A stretch of 64,000 bases of DNA. Origin: Leptospira meyeri. Its GTDB lineage: Bacteria > Spirochaetota > Leptospiria > Leptospirales > Leptospiraceae. Positions 35,292-45,293 of this stretch are shown piece after piece (the stretch's first letter is position 1; every line of letters starts with the position of its first letter). A model generated the notes under the pieces. That model searched no databases. It saw only the letters and a program-made list of their open reading frames with translations, and was not told the DNA's origin. Where the stretch lies: positions 248,001 to 312,000 of the forward strand of contig NZ_SORO01000001.1 in assembly GCF_004368965.1 (NCBI RefSeq), written 5' to 3'. Both the position numbers and the translations under genes were made by a program.

Positions 35292-36202
35292 TAGAAATTG
35301 ATTCCTCCTGACATTTCCAGCCCCGAACCACAATGGATTTTTTCTATTTCAAAAAAGCACAAGTTCTTCCAGCCGATGCGATAGAACGAATGTCCATATT
35401 TAAGACCCTGCCAGCCTAATTCGATATATGCAGATGGATTTTGCCCTATTATAGAATTGTTCTGATCAAAGCGAAAGGAAATAGATGAGATTCCTATACC
35501 TACAATTCCATAAAAATCTAATAGAGGATTTGATTGAAAGATTTTGGATTGATGGAGGTAAACGTAGCCAGATTGAGTTGTAATTTCATTGATTGGACCA
35601 GTGGACTGTAAATACTCAAACTTAAAGCCCAATTGATACGTATTTTTAAAACGTAAAAAAGCTGGTTCGGTAAACATAGATACTCCATAAAGCGGCGGAG
35701 TTTGATTGCCTAACGGCGGGAATAGTGGCAAATATGTAATGCTCCCTCCAACTCTTGTTTGGTTATCAAGTTTATCATTTGCTAGGTAAATAATCGGAAA
35801 TTCTGGACGCTCGTCGGTTTCTGACACGTCGTTCTTGATTTCATTCTTATTTATTGTCAAAAATCCCAGTTCTGACTTAATAATCACCTCATCTTTGCTT
35901 TTGTCTGCGATGGTTCCTTTGATCACACTTCCATTTTTTAACGATAAAATTGCAATTTTGTAGGAATTATTTAGCTGTCTCTTGTTAACTAAATCATAAT
36001 ATTCAAGATCTTTTTTAGGGACTTTATACTCAGAACCCTTAAATCTGACAACAAGCAGACGTTCATCTTCATAAACGAATTCCGTATGGAAGACTTCTCC
36101 ATTTGGAAATCGTAGTTCGGCAGGATAGGTTGGGATGGCGAAAATACCTAGGAAAAAGATATTTAATATTGTTAACAGAGATAATGTGCTTCGGTTCATC
36201 AA
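35291..36202 (-). CDS. Exported protein, probable outer-membrane beta-barrel
   Basis: A 303-residue protein. A signal peptide (LLTILNIFFLGIFAIPTYPA) is followed by an SH3/SHD1-like N-terminal portion (ERLLVVRFKGSEYKVPKKDLEYYD; ILSLKNGSVIKGTI) and a C-terminal half of alternating strands ending SGGINF, like a porin-type closing strand. Function unknown. It leads a three-gene minus unit with the Kelch and TPR-like genes and is divergent from the giant Rhs gene. Confidence 0.7.
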   Translation of the reverse strand: MMNRSTLSLLTILNIFFLGIFAIPTYPAELRFPNGEVFHTEFVYEDERLLVVRFKGSEYKVPKKDLEYYDLVNKRQLNNSYKIAILSLKNGSVIKGTIADKSKDEVIIKSELGFLTINKNEIKNDVSETDERPEFPIIYLANDKLDNQTRVGGSITYLPLFPPLGNQTPPLYGVSMFTEPAFLRFKNTYQLGFKFEYLQSTGPINEITTQSGYVYLHQSKIFQSNPLLDFYGIVGIGISSISFRFDQNNSIIGQNPSAYIELGWQGLKYGHSFYRIGWKNLCFFEIEKIHCGSGLEMSGGINF

Positions 36203-36218
36203 TTCTCGGAAGTATTCG

Positions 36219-36247
36219 TTGACATGGTCTTTGGATGCCTGTTAGAT
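36219..36247 (+). promoter_or_regulatory. Promoter of the SpvB/Rhs gene
   Basis: TTGACA (36219-36224), 17-nt spacer, TTAGAT (36242-36247), about 35 nt before ATG 36284. This argues against an earlier in-frame GTG/ATG start at 36224. Confidence 0.55.
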
Positions 36248-36283
36248 GGCAAGACTATATTCTTTATTAGTTTTGTGAGAGTT

Positions 36284-39200
36284 ATGAGAAAAGTTATATT
36301 TAATCTAATTATTATCGTTTTATTTTCTTTTTCATTTTTGTCGTTTTTAGGAGGACAAAAATTACCCCAACAGATGCCTGAGGTTAACGTTGATGCAGGT
36401 GGGAATGCTTCATTTTCGATTCCTTTGGAGATTCCTTCGGGCACTGGTGGACTTACTCCGACTTTGAGTTTATCATATAATTCTGGCGGTGGTGATGGAT
36501 TATTAGGGAAAGGTTGGTCGTTAGATGGAGCTGAATACATCAAGAGAGATAGTCTTTATGGTATTTCTTTATCAAATGCTGATCATTTTGTGTCGTCGGA
36601 ATATGGACAATTAGTAGATAGTGATGGTTCTGGTCAGTTATACTATTCCAAAAATGAAAGCTTAGTTTCTTTCTATCCTCAAGGTAGCTTCGGCCTAGGT
36701 CCAAGCCAAATCATTGCATACGACAAATCAGGAAATCGCTTTACCTATGGCGGAGAAAATGCCCAAGTTCTCGCTGATAACGGTGCAGTCCGTGTTTGGG
36801 CACTTGCAGAGCAACGAGAACCGCATGGCGAAGTAATTCGTTATGAGTGGGAATTAAGAAAAGGAGAGCTTTACCTTTCTAAAATTACGTATGCTGGTGG
36901 AGTTAGATACATCAAACTTAATTATGAAGAACGTGAAGATTTTTTAAACGATTATTCAGAAAAACAGCTAGTTGTTCGTGATTGGCGGTTAAAGGAAATA
37001 AAGTTTTATTCAGATAATTCGCATGTTCATTCTTATGAATTTACTTACAGCGTTGATCCGAAAACAAAGGATTCACTTTTAGCGAAAATCGATTTTGAGA
37101 AAGACAATTTTTTCTCATTATCAACCCACCTTCCCTTAGAATTTGTTTATGCAACTAGCCATAATGGCATCGATTCAAAATTAGTTACTGGTGCTAACAA
37201 CATTTCTGATGGTTATGGTGCAGACCAGGATATTGGAGATAGAATGTTTGAGCTTCTTAAGAGAGTGATTTTTGAGTATCTCTCGATGAAAGCATCTGAG
37301 CCTCCAAAGTCACAAGTTAAGCTTGCTAAAGCTTATAATAAAGTGATGCCCAGGGCAGTTCCAAGGGCTGGTGGTGGAACAGGGAATGGTTTTGATTATA
37401 ATGCTTTGAATGTTGATATGCCTCAATACAATCCAGAAACAGAGTTTATTGGAAGATATCCATTGGGGAATAAAAACAGAGATTCATGTAACTGGGGACC
37501 GATTGCATGTATTTGTACTCTTTACCCAGCTTGCCCACCATATGTTAGAATGAAATGCGGAGAATTTGCCTTCTTCGGTGTTGATTCATGCAATAACGGC
37601 GTTTTATCTGCCAATAGAATTGTTCTGCCAACGGATGTAGATGGCGATGGAATTACAGAATATTCTAGATTTTTAGGAAGAGCAGACGGAGATCAAATTT
37701 ACATTCGATCCAATGACTATGTAAACAACCGTGTTTTTAGTTCTCCGAATTTTCCTATTAAATATAACACTTACATAGACATAGCTGATATAGATGGCGA
37801 TGGAAAAACCGATTTTATTTTTGAAAGATCAGGGATACTTCACGTTGCTTTTTCTAATGGGAGTGGATTTGAAAATCCAACTGCCTTTGTAAATGTTACG
37901 TTAACACCTTACATTCAAAACTATACTCGTACAGCTAATTTAGCACCAAGGGACTATACAGTAGATATTAATCGAGATGGAAGAACCGATTTTGTTCATT
38001 TTTGGAATGATCGAATGTCAATTTATCTCTCACAAGGCAGAAGTTTTGCTACAGAAAAGGTGATTTGGTTCGAGGGGCATCGTAGTCCTCTGCAAGAAAC
38101 AATGGATTCAAATCCTTTTATCGCCCACCGTATGAATCAGTTTGCAGATATTGACGGAGATGGGATTCCAGAGCATCTCCTTGTCGTAAATGTAAATCCA
38201 CCACCAGAACAATACCAATTAGCAGCACTCAAGGAAAGGCAGTTTCAGGAAGTTGGTGCAGCCGAAGCAGAAAGACTTTCCTATACTAATGAAATCTTTT
38301 CTTTTTTTGATGGGGGACAGACGGATGACGCCCGTAAGTATTTTCTAGCAGAAAGAGTATTTCCTGATGATCGCCCTTTGTATTGGGACTTAGTTAACAA
38401 TCCCAACACGGCTACTGCGGCACAAAAGGATACTATAACAAAATCAGTTGATAGACAATTTTTTGAGGATCGACTCAAAGAGATTGTTGATAGACATGCG
38501 AATGAACTAGATTTTGAGATCAGTCGTATCCGAAATGCGGACTTAAGTGGGTCTGCATATCAGCTAGTAGTTACAAAAATAAATTTAAACAATAAAACAC
38601 TTTCTCAAACTATCCAGGATGTCCCCCGTCATCTTGTTGGTTATATGGGAAAAAATTGGTTAGTTGATATCAATGGTGATGGACTAGCAGATTATGTTTC
38701 TTTTACAAATCGTAATAGTCATTTTAATCCATATGATTATGGAGTTGAAGATGCTTATTCTTTATATAATGAAGTTAAAGTTGCATTCAATACTGGTGGG
38801 AAATTTGATTTTGACAACTATTCGAGTAATTATATAAATACTGTGGTGAGACCAGATCGTTTCGCAGAAAAAGATGATCCGTATGCTAGTAAAGTATCAA
38901 GTTTTGATTTTGCTGATCTAAATGAAGACGGAATTTTAGATTTCGTTGTCAAAGAATTGAATACGACAAACTATCACGTATACCACGGTAAAGGAAATGG
39001 GAAGTTTGTTGGTAGATTTGACTTTAATGTTGAATCTACTGAAATCAATGGGAGTCGCTTCGAAGATCGCAACGGTGATGGAATACCTGATTTTTTCTAT
39101 CAATTTGGGAAAAATAGTGCCACAAGGCAAATATCCTCCGATTCTCCATTGGTAAAAGGAGGAATGCTCACAAAGGTTATCAATAATTTAAATGGTGTTG

Positions 39201-42200
39201 AAACAGAAATTGCTTATGTATGGAAAAAGAATATGCCAGGAGCAGTTGTTAAGGGTAGTGGAAGCTATGCCACATCACTGCCTAACCTTTCTCCGCAAAT
39301 GTTGGTTTCTGATATTCGCATTTCTTCAGGCCCAGATTTTACTGAAGAGAAAATAGTTTATTCATATTACAATGCTCGATTTAAGCCTGGAGATATTGAC
39401 ACAAACGAAAATTACGGATTTGAATCTATTACAAAAAGAACTTACTTAGATGGGACTCTGAAATTAAAAGAAATTATTAACTATATGCACAATCCTAATT
39501 TCCCTGGTCTAGTCGGAAGCAAGCAGATTTATACAGGGAATAATACGATTGTTTCTGAAGAGTTTATAGGTTATAGTAAATTTCAGCCTCATGGTAGTAT
39601 TACAAAATTAATTAAACAATCATATCAGAATAATTTATCATACGAAAATGGACAGTTGAAAGATCAGATTTCTCGGACATTAAATTACGATTCTAGTCAC
39701 GGTTATGAAATTAGTTCCAGTGAGGAAAATTTTAACGGGAAAATTACCACGGAAGAATTTTATTATACTAATAATAGCAGTTTAAAAATCCTAGCTCAAC
39801 TCATCGAAATCAAGAAATCAATCAATGGGACTTTGATAGAAAATAAAAAATATTCATATTCGGGAGTAGATGTTGTTTCCGAAAGTAAATTGGTTGGTTT
39901 AGGGCAGTGGTATTCATTATATTTTTCTTATGATTCTATCGGAAATATGATGACGTCGACGGATTCATTGGGAAGAACTTTATCTTATGAATATCAAGAT
40001 ATTACCAGAAGCAAACCGACACTCACCAGAAATGCTTTGAATCAAACTAGTCGAAAAAATTATGATCCAAAGTTTGATGTTGAACTTAGCGTCGAAGATA
40101 CCAATGGGAATATAACGAATTATGAATATGATTCATATGGAAGGAAAATTGGTGTTTTCCTAAACGGAGAAAAGCAGGAATCAATTGAATACTATTTTGA
40201 TGGTTCTCGGTTCGCTACGAAAACAACTACGCAATCTGAGGACGGAAGTGTTTGGTCAAAGGAAACTTCCAATTTGAAAGGAAAAGTAATCCGAAAGGAA
40301 TCTCTTGTCGCAGAAGGAATTATTTCAACTACGGAGATTAGGTTCGACTCTCTAGGAAGAGAGACACAAGAATCCAATGCATATTTGACAGGCGAGACCC
40401 CTCTCTGGACGAATAAAATATATTATAGTCAATTTGAAGATACTTTAGAACGACCCAAAGAGATTATTGCACCTACTGGTGAGATTACGAATTTTACCTA
40501 TGGTTTAAGATCTAACACTATGGTTATTATTAATCAGTCTGAAATAATCAGTACAGAGATTCAATCATTGGATTTATGGGGCAGATTGATTTCGAAAACT
40601 ATCCAAGGTGAATCTTTACAATATTCTTATGATAACGCAGACAGAGTTGTGAAAATAAAAGATCCAGCTAACGATATTACGAATATTGCTTATGATATTG
40701 GTGGGAGAAAAGTTCAATATTCTGATTCAAACTCTGGAACCACAAATTATACTTACAATGCTGCTGGAGATTTGCTTACTCAATCAGATTCTCGAGGGAT
40801 AGTTTTTCGTTACAATGTGGATGGAATGGGACGGATCACGAAAGTCATTCCAGGGAATGAAACTCCTATTGTATATGAATATGATACAGGAAATAGCATT
40901 TCCAATTCAAATGAGATTGGAAAATTATCAAAAGTAACGGATAGCTCAGGAATTACTGAATATGCATATGACAGAAAAGGAAATGTAATTGGGGAAAAAC
41001 GAATAATTGATGATTTGCAAGTTTTGTTTCAAAGAACATATGATCCTTTTGGGAGGTTGAAAACTATTACATACCCTGAAGGAACTTTGATTCGTAATCA
41101 TTATACAGGTAATGGAAAGTTAGCCTTCTTAACAATGGACTCTCACGATGGGACTAGTTTGAACCATACTGTTGTTAGTTACGAGGGCCCTAAAGTAGCT
41201 GATGAAAAATATTACATAGAACGAAAAACTGGAAATGGAGTTTTGACAAGGATTGGGTATGACCCTCTTCGGTTAAGACCTCAAACATTCGTGACTTACT
41301 TGAAAGATAACTCGGTGGAGCAAAGTATCAAGTATGAATATGATAAAAAAGGAAATATTTCTTCAATCAATGATTTGTTAAATGAATCTAGAAATCAAAG
41401 GTATGAATATGATCATCTAAATCGAATAACAAAAGCAATGGGGAAATTCGGGGAAGAAAATTATAGTTACCACAGAAATGGTAATTTACTGAATAAAGGT
41501 TCCGCAACATACTCATATGAAAATGGAAATCATATCCATGCGGTTAGTAAGGTGAATAGTCCAAATATGGGTATAATAGATTATACTTATGACTCTATGG
41601 GAAATATGATTAATCGGAATGGAGACACTCTACGATATAATGCTCAGAATAAACTGAAGCAGATCGAAACAAACGGAGGAGACAGGTTTGATTATACTTA
41701 CGACTACTCAGGTATGAGAATAAAAAAATATATTCAAAATTCGGACACAACAACATATAGCTTTGGCAATTTTTACGAAATCCATCGTAGTCCTGGACAG
41801 CAAGAACAGCACACTTTATATATAATGGGCATAGAGGGAGATATAGTTGCGCAATATAGTCGTGGTGATGCCATTTTAATTAATCAAATGGCATCGACTG
41901 ATTGGCTGGTGAATCCTTTCTGTAAGGATGTAAATGTAGTTTGCAGTGATTATTGGAATAATCGTTTAAGATTTTCGCTATTTGCATTTCTTGAAGACAC
42001 TAATCTTTATGTAGATGGAAAGTTGCAAAATGGACATCGAGCCCTTCCATGGTTTTTGCTTTTAGCGTTTTTACTTGTACTGGTATATAAAACTAAAGAT
42101 CAAGTTATAGAACCCGAATATTTAAATAATACATTAGAAATAGTAAGTGTTTCGTTCTTGCCAGCTTTGAAAGGTAACTTAATAGGCAAGTTACCTCGAT

Positions 42201-43273
42201 TTGGAACTGCGTTTTTTGTTATAATTTTTTCATTTACATCGACAGTTGGATGTTTTCCAATCTTTGGGGGAGCTGAAAGTGCGAGTGGTACACCCATATG
42301 GCTAATTGGCTTAGGCAATGGTATTCCGATAAATACTCCTTCAGTTGGCGATGACGCAAGTATAGGTGGAAATAGTGGAAGTGGCTCTTCGGGCGGGAAT
42401 ACAAGGGTTACAGGCATGTATTTTTTTCATCCTGATCATTTGGGTAGTATAACGATGATTACAGATGGTAATGGCAACGTACTTGTGGGCGGGGAAAGAG
42501 GGGGTAAAAGTCATATTACTTACAAACCATATGGTGAAATTCTTAGAACAGATTCCTATGGTCCAGATATTACAAAATTTAAATATACAGGACAGGAAGA
42601 GGATAGAGAAAGTGGGTTATATTACTATAAGTCTAGGTATTATGATTCTTCACTTGGAAGATTTCTAAGTAACGATAGCATTGTTTATTCTAATGCGGAA
42701 CAAGGAATGAATCGAATGATGTATGTTAATGGTAATCCGATAAAAGGTAGAGATTTTACTGGAAATGGAATATCACCACCTTTAGCATATGCATTAGTTA
42801 GCTATTTTTTTGCACCTGAAGATAAAAAAGTACAAGCGTTTTTGGATGGTTGGAATGTTGGAAAAAATTTAATGAAAGAAAGAGAAAGAATTCGGCGAGC
42901 TAACTCGATTTATTTAGGTGTCGTTAAATTTGGTATGGCATTGATCGTTGTAGGCGGCATCCTAATGAACTTTCCAATAACATATAAGGCTGGTTTAATT
43001 ATATTCGGAGTTGGAGTAATTTTGACAGCGGTAGCAGTCTCTTTAAATCCTAATTATCAACAAGACCAAAGAGCAGCTAATGTAAACGCTGGGTGTATAC
43101 AAGCCACTCAGGTCCTTTCATATTACTTTCCGACTATGACCTATAATAATACTACATCAGTTGGCATTGAATATGATCCTATAAAGAAGATTGAGCAAGA
43201 TAGGTATGAAAAATTAAAGAACTTACAAGCTTATCAATGTTCTGGATCAGGCGTCACGGAGAGTATAGATTGA
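36284..43273 (+). CDS. Giant secreted SpvB / FG-GAP / RHS-repeat protein
   Basis: About 2329 residues. In order: a signal peptide; an SpvB/TcdB-like N-domain (SYNSGGGDGLLGKGWSLDG); seven FG-GAP/VCBS-type calcium loops such as DVDGDGITEY, DIDGDGKTD, DINRDGRTD and DRNGDGIPD between 37.6 and 39.1 kb; and many YD repeats (YEYDSYGR, YSYDNADR, YEYDHLNR). The Rhs core ending is at 42.4-42.7 kb (FFHPDHLGS, RYYDSSLGRF). Two hydrophobic segments sit just before the core (LLLAFLLVLVY; FFVIIFSFTS) and two more in the last 150 residues. Probably a surface or secreted polymorphic-toxin-like protein; the tail matches no toxin domain I know. Confidence 0.88.
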   Translation: MRKVIFNLIIIVLFSFSFLSFLGGQKLPQQMPEVNVDAGGNASFSIPLEIPSGTGGLTPTLSLSYNSGGGDGLLGKGWSLDGAEYIKRDSLYGISLSNADHFVSSEYGQLVDSDGSGQLYYSKNESLVSFYPQGSFGLGPSQIIAYDKSGNRFTYGGENAQVLADNGAVRVWALAEQREPHGEVIRYEWELRKGELYLSKITYAGGVRYIKLNYEEREDFLNDYSEKQLVVRDWRLKEIKFYSDNSHVHSYEFTYSVDPKTKDSLLAKIDFEKDNFFSLSTHLPLEFVYATSHNGIDSKLVTGANNISDGYGADQDIGDRMFELLKRVIFEYLSMKASEPPKSQVKLAKAYNKVMPRAVPRAGGGTGNGFDYNALNVDMPQYNPETEFIGRYPLGNKNRDSCNWGPIACICTLYPACPPYVRMKCGEFAFFGVDSCNNGVLSANRIVLPTDVDGDGITEYSRFLGRADGDQIYIRSNDYVNNRVFSSPNFPIKYNTYIDIADIDGDGKTDFIFERSGILHVAFSNGSGFENPTAFVNVTLTPYIQNYTRTANLAPRDYTVDINRDGRTDFVHFWNDRMSIYLSQGRSFATEKVIWFEGHRSPLQETMDSNPFIAHRMNQFADIDGDGIPEHLLVVNVNPPPEQYQLAALKERQFQEVGAAEAERLSYTNEIFSFFDGGQTDDARKYFLAERVFPDDRPLYWDLVNNPNTATAAQKDTITKSVDRQFFEDRLKEIVDRHANELDFEISRIRNADLSGSAYQLVVTKINLNNKTLSQTIQDVPRHLVGYMGKNWLVDINGDGLADYVSFTNRNSHFNPYDYGVEDAYSLYNEVKVAFNTGGKFDFDNYSSNYINTVVRPDRFAEKDDPYASKVSSFDFADLNEDGILDFVVKELNTTNYHVYHGKGNGKFVGRFDFNVESTEINGSRFEDRNGDGIPDFFYQFGKNSATRQISSDSPLVKGGMLTKVINNLNGVETEIAYVWKKNMPGAVVKGSGSYATSLPNLSPQMLVSDIRISSGPDFTEEKIVYSYYNARFKPGDIDTNENYGFESITKRTYLDGTLKLKEIINYMHNPNFPGLVGSKQIYTGNNTIVSEEFIGYSKFQPHGSITKLIKQSYQNNLSYENGQLKDQISRTLNYDSSHGYEISSSEENFNGKITTEEFYYTNNSSLKILAQLIEIKKSINGTLIENKKYSYSGVDVVSESKLVGLGQWYSLYFSYDSIGNMMTSTDSLGRTLSYEYQDITRSKPTLTRNALNQTSRKNYDPKFDVELSVEDTNGNITNYEYDSYGRKIGVFLNGEKQESIEYYFDGSRFATKTTTQSEDGSVWSKETSNLKGKVIRKESLVAEGIISTTEIRFDSLGRETQESNAYLTGETPLWTNKIYYSQFEDTLERPKEIIAPTGEITNFTYGLRSNTMVIINQSEIISTEIQSLDLWGRLISKTIQGESLQYSYDNADRVVKIKDPANDITNIAYDIGGRKVQYSDSNSGTTNYTYNAAGDLLTQSDSRGIVFRYNVDGMGRITKVIPGNETPIVYEYDTGNSISNSNEIGKLSKVTDSSGITEYAYDRKGNVIGEKRIIDDLQVLFQRTYDPFGRLKTITYPEGTLIRNHYTGNGKLAFLTMDSHDGTSLNHTVVSYEGPKVADEKYYIERKTGNGVLTRIGYDPLRLRPQTFVTYLKDNSVEQSIKYEYDKKGNISSINDLLNESRNQRYEYDHLNRITKAMGKFGEENYSYHRNGNLLNKGSATYSYENGNHIHAVSKVNSPNMGIIDYTYDSMGNMINRNGDTLRYNAQNKLKQIETNGGDRFDYTYDYSGMRIKKYIQNSDTTTYSFGNFYEIHRSPGQQEQHTLYIMGIEGDIVAQYSRGDAILINQMASTDWLVNPFCKDVNVVCSDYWNNRLRFSLFAFLEDTNLYVDGKLQNGHRALPWFLLLAFLLVLVYKTKDQVIEPEYLNNTLEIVSVSFLPALKGNLIGKLPRFGTAFFVIIFSFTSTVGCFPIFGGAESASGTPIWLIGLGNGIPINTPSVGDDASIGGNSGSGSSGGNTRVTGMYFFHPDHLGSITMITDGNGNVLVGGERGGKSHITYKPYGEILRTDSYGPDITKFKYTGQEEDRESGLYYYKSRYYDSSLGRFLSNDSIVYSNAEQGMNRMMYVNGNPIKGRDFTGNGISPPLAYALVSYFFAPEDKKVQAFLDGWNVGKNLMKERERIRRANSIYLGVVKFGMALIVVGGILMNFPITYKAGLIIFGVGVILTAVAVSLNPNYQQDQRAANVNAGCIQATQVLSYYFPTMTYNNTTSVGIEYDPIKKIEQDRYEKLKNLQAYQCSGSGVTESID

Positions 43274-43848
43274 AAATTGTATATTTTTTAGGTATTTTAT
43301 TTATTACGGTTAATTGTGCTTCAAAAGAAAGAGAAAAGGATTTTGATACCAGGCAATTAACAAAAACATTTTTAATTGATATCAGCAAAATAAACTTGGG
43401 TTTTCCTTATGAAACGCAGGTTAATTTATACTTTGAAAATGGGAAGAGTATAACTTATATTAATAGAGAGCAATTAAAGGATAAAGTCTGTTTTCTATTT
43501 GATCAATCCTTAGTTCCCAAAAATCTAAAGTTTGCATTAATTAAGAAGAAAAGATTCAATGGGTCTTACGTTCTTGGAGATTCTAATGATAGTTTAGGAT
43601 ATATTAATAAAGAAGTAAAAATAGATCTTAAAAATGCTAGGGACGGATTTGTTTTTCATGCGAGTGATGTCTATAAGAAAGAAATTTCTTATGCTAGCCT
43701 CTTAACTGGATTTATCGTATCTCCAATTACTTTTCCACTCGGCTGGTATCCATTGTATAATATATATATTCAACTGAACCAAGATACTAGTTTTAAAAAA
43801 GAGATATTAAATGAATGTGACAGGGCACCCTTCTTGATTGAAGATTAG
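43270..43848 (+). CDS. Small lipoprotein coupled to the Rhs gene
   Basis: About 192 residues from TTG 43270, overlapping the Rhs stop as TTGA. It starts with a signal peptide ending FITVNC (lipobox) and charged residues SKEREKDFDTRQ. Near the C-terminus lies a hydrophobic stretch LLTGFIVSPITFPLGWYPLY. A longer frame from 43237 would bury the signal peptide. No family recognised. The tight coupling to a polymorphic-toxin-like gene makes an immunity or export-partner role possible (inference only). Confidence 0.7.
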   Translation: MKIVYFLGILFITVNCASKEREKDFDTRQLTKTFLIDISKINLGFPYETQVNLYFENGKSITYINREQLKDKVCFLFDQSLVPKNLKFALIKKKRFNGSYVLGDSNDSLGYINKEVKIDLKNARDGFVFHASDVYKKEISYASLLTGFIVSPITFPLGWYPLYNIYIQLNQDTSFKKEILNECDRAPFLIED

Positions 43849-44228
43849 ATCGAATCGGGAGTATGGAGTTAGGCTCGGTCTTTGAAAGTTTTCAAATTAA
43901 AAGTTCGATTTTCGATTTCTAGGTCGCGAAGAGGAGTTTTTAATTATTTTTGATATATTGCGTATTCTTTTATTAATGATCTGTTTTCGATTTTAAAATG
44001 AAACCCATTCAAAAAAAAGCATATTTGTATTTAGTTTTTCAATTCTTTGAATTTCTAACTATTTTCACCGTGATTCTCTTTTCCGCCTTTCGATAACGTG
44101 TAATCTGTCTCCTTATGTCTCTCTGTTAGTTGTTGACAGTATTGAAGATTTGATGTATAGTCACCCAAAAATTCATAAGCCTAAATGGAAGTACATATAA
44201 ATTGTAGGGTTATATGATTCGCAAAGAA

Positions 44229-44348
44229 AGTTCGTAAATCCTAGGCCGAGCAATTGTAACCTCAATTTTAATTATATTACAATAATAAACTAGACAAATC
44301 TAACGCTTAGTTAGGTTGGAGGTGGCGAGGAATAAACACCCTCTTTTT
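44229..44348 (+). promoter_or_regulatory. Conserved leader C: promoter, small hairpin and degenerate attenuator
   Basis: This is homologous to leader B. It shares GTAAATC..AGGCCG, then TTGTAA (44254) - 18 nt - TACAAT (44278-44283), hairpin TCTAAC-gctta-GTTAGG (44299-44315), and GGCGAGGAATAAACACCCTCTTTTTT just before ATG 44372. The hairpin loop differs and a T-G pair of copy B is C-G here, a compensatory change. The terminator stem is shortened. The interval 43849-44228 shows no gene or repeat I can identify. Confidence 0.62.
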
Positions 44349-44371
44349 TAAAATACTATAGAGGTTTTAAT

Positions 44372-45094
44372 ATGCCAAAGCAAAAAGAGGATTTGGGAAC
44401 AGAAGATTCGAGCCAAGAAGAAGCGAAGATAAGTTTTTTTCGAGTGTTTACGAGTAGATTGGAACATCCTTATTTGGGAACATACTTTATTTCTTTTGTT
44501 ATTTTTAATTTCAATTCAATTTTGAAATTGATTGTTGGTTTGAATGATAAGTATACTGATTATGAATTAACAATAGATACGTTTACAAAAAATTTTGATA
44601 TCTATAATAATTTCAAGGAAAATTCACATACAGTATTCATTCCGTTAATTCCTACTATTCTTTTTCCGTCATTATTGAATTATTTAGGTGAGACAATTCT
44701 TGCCTTTTCATCTACTTGGTTCGGAAGTTTAATGGATAATATAAAACAAAGAAATGACAGGAAAGAGTATAAAGCTCGTATTAAATCTTTGAACCTTCAT
44801 ATTTTCGGTAAAAATGTGGAAATACAAAATTTAACAGCAGAGTTGGATGCTCTTGGAGAACGACTGTTAGAAGCTTACGAAGAAAGACTTGGATTTAAAG
44901 GACTTCGAATAATAAAATCTTCAATAAAATTTAAAAGAAACGATTTGGTTTCTCAAACATTTGAATCTGATGCATTGACTACATATAATAGAAATAATCA
45001 TTTTGTAGGTGTTAATATTGATGTCTTGGGGTCGAATATGTTTGTTGTAAGGAAACCTTCGCAGGAAATTCTTCATGACATCATTAGTGAATGA
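44372..45094 (+). CDS. Two-TM/coiled-coil membrane protein, family member 2 (ends at in-frame TGA)
   Basis: 240 residues to TGA 45092-45094. FTSRLEHPYLGTYFISFVIFNFNSILKLI matches the first membrane segment of the 32120 protein. A second hydrophobic region (TVFIPLIPTILFPSLLNYLGE) and a coiled coil (KNVEIQNLTAELDALGERLLEAYEERL) follow. The same frame stays open for 63 more codons to TAA 45286, encoding a C-terminal part like that of member 1. The TGA therefore looks like a nonsense mutation, or readthrough. TAGAGG precedes the ATG. Confidence 0.7.
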   Translation: MPKQKEDLGTEDSSQEEAKISFFRVFTSRLEHPYLGTYFISFVIFNFNSILKLIVGLNDKYTDYELTIDTFTKNFDIYNNFKENSHTVFIPLIPTILFPSLLNYLGETILAFSSTWFGSLMDNIKQRNDRKEYKARIKSLNLHIFGKNVEIQNLTAELDALGERLLEAYEERLGFKGLRIIKSSIKFKRNDLVSQTFESDALTTYNRNNHFVGVNIDVLGSNMFVVRKPSQEILHDIISE

Positions 45095-45286
45095 TTTGAT
45101 AAGTATAAACAAAAAAATGAAATAAAAGATGATTCAACATATCATATTTATTTTAAACCTGAATCTGGGTATTTATTTGAATTGAAAGAAAAAGAGGAAG
45201 ATAGTGATTATTATGTAGGTTATTTTGATTCTGTATTAGGTTTTGTTTTTCTACCTTTCCTGATTGATCCAGGGAATTTAATTTAA
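45095..45286 (+). pseudogene. In-frame 3' continuation behind the TGA of the 44372 gene
   Basis: 63 sense codons then TAA, in the same frame as the upstream gene. It encodes a beta-rich segment (YHIYFKPESGYLFEL, DSDYYVGYFDSVLGF) comparable with the YIFKSNINLKKGDLV and EGYYLVFYDKTF parts of the 32120 protein. Full length with this part would be about 304 residues against 336. Confidence 0.6.
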
Positions 45287-45293
45287 TATAATT

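Noticed and set aside
44299..44316. ATCTAAC...GTTAGGT (and ATTTAAC...GTTAGGT at 32045) as integron attC core sites
   Set aside because: The half-sites match RYYYAAC and GTTRRRY, but only 5 nt separate them. attC sites need internal L boxes and at least ~55 nt, and no integron integrase type is present.
45092..45094. TGA as a selenocysteine codon
   Set aside because: No adjacent SECIS-like hairpin is apparent and the family member at 32120 shows no matching Cys site there that I can align; a nonsense mutation is simpler.
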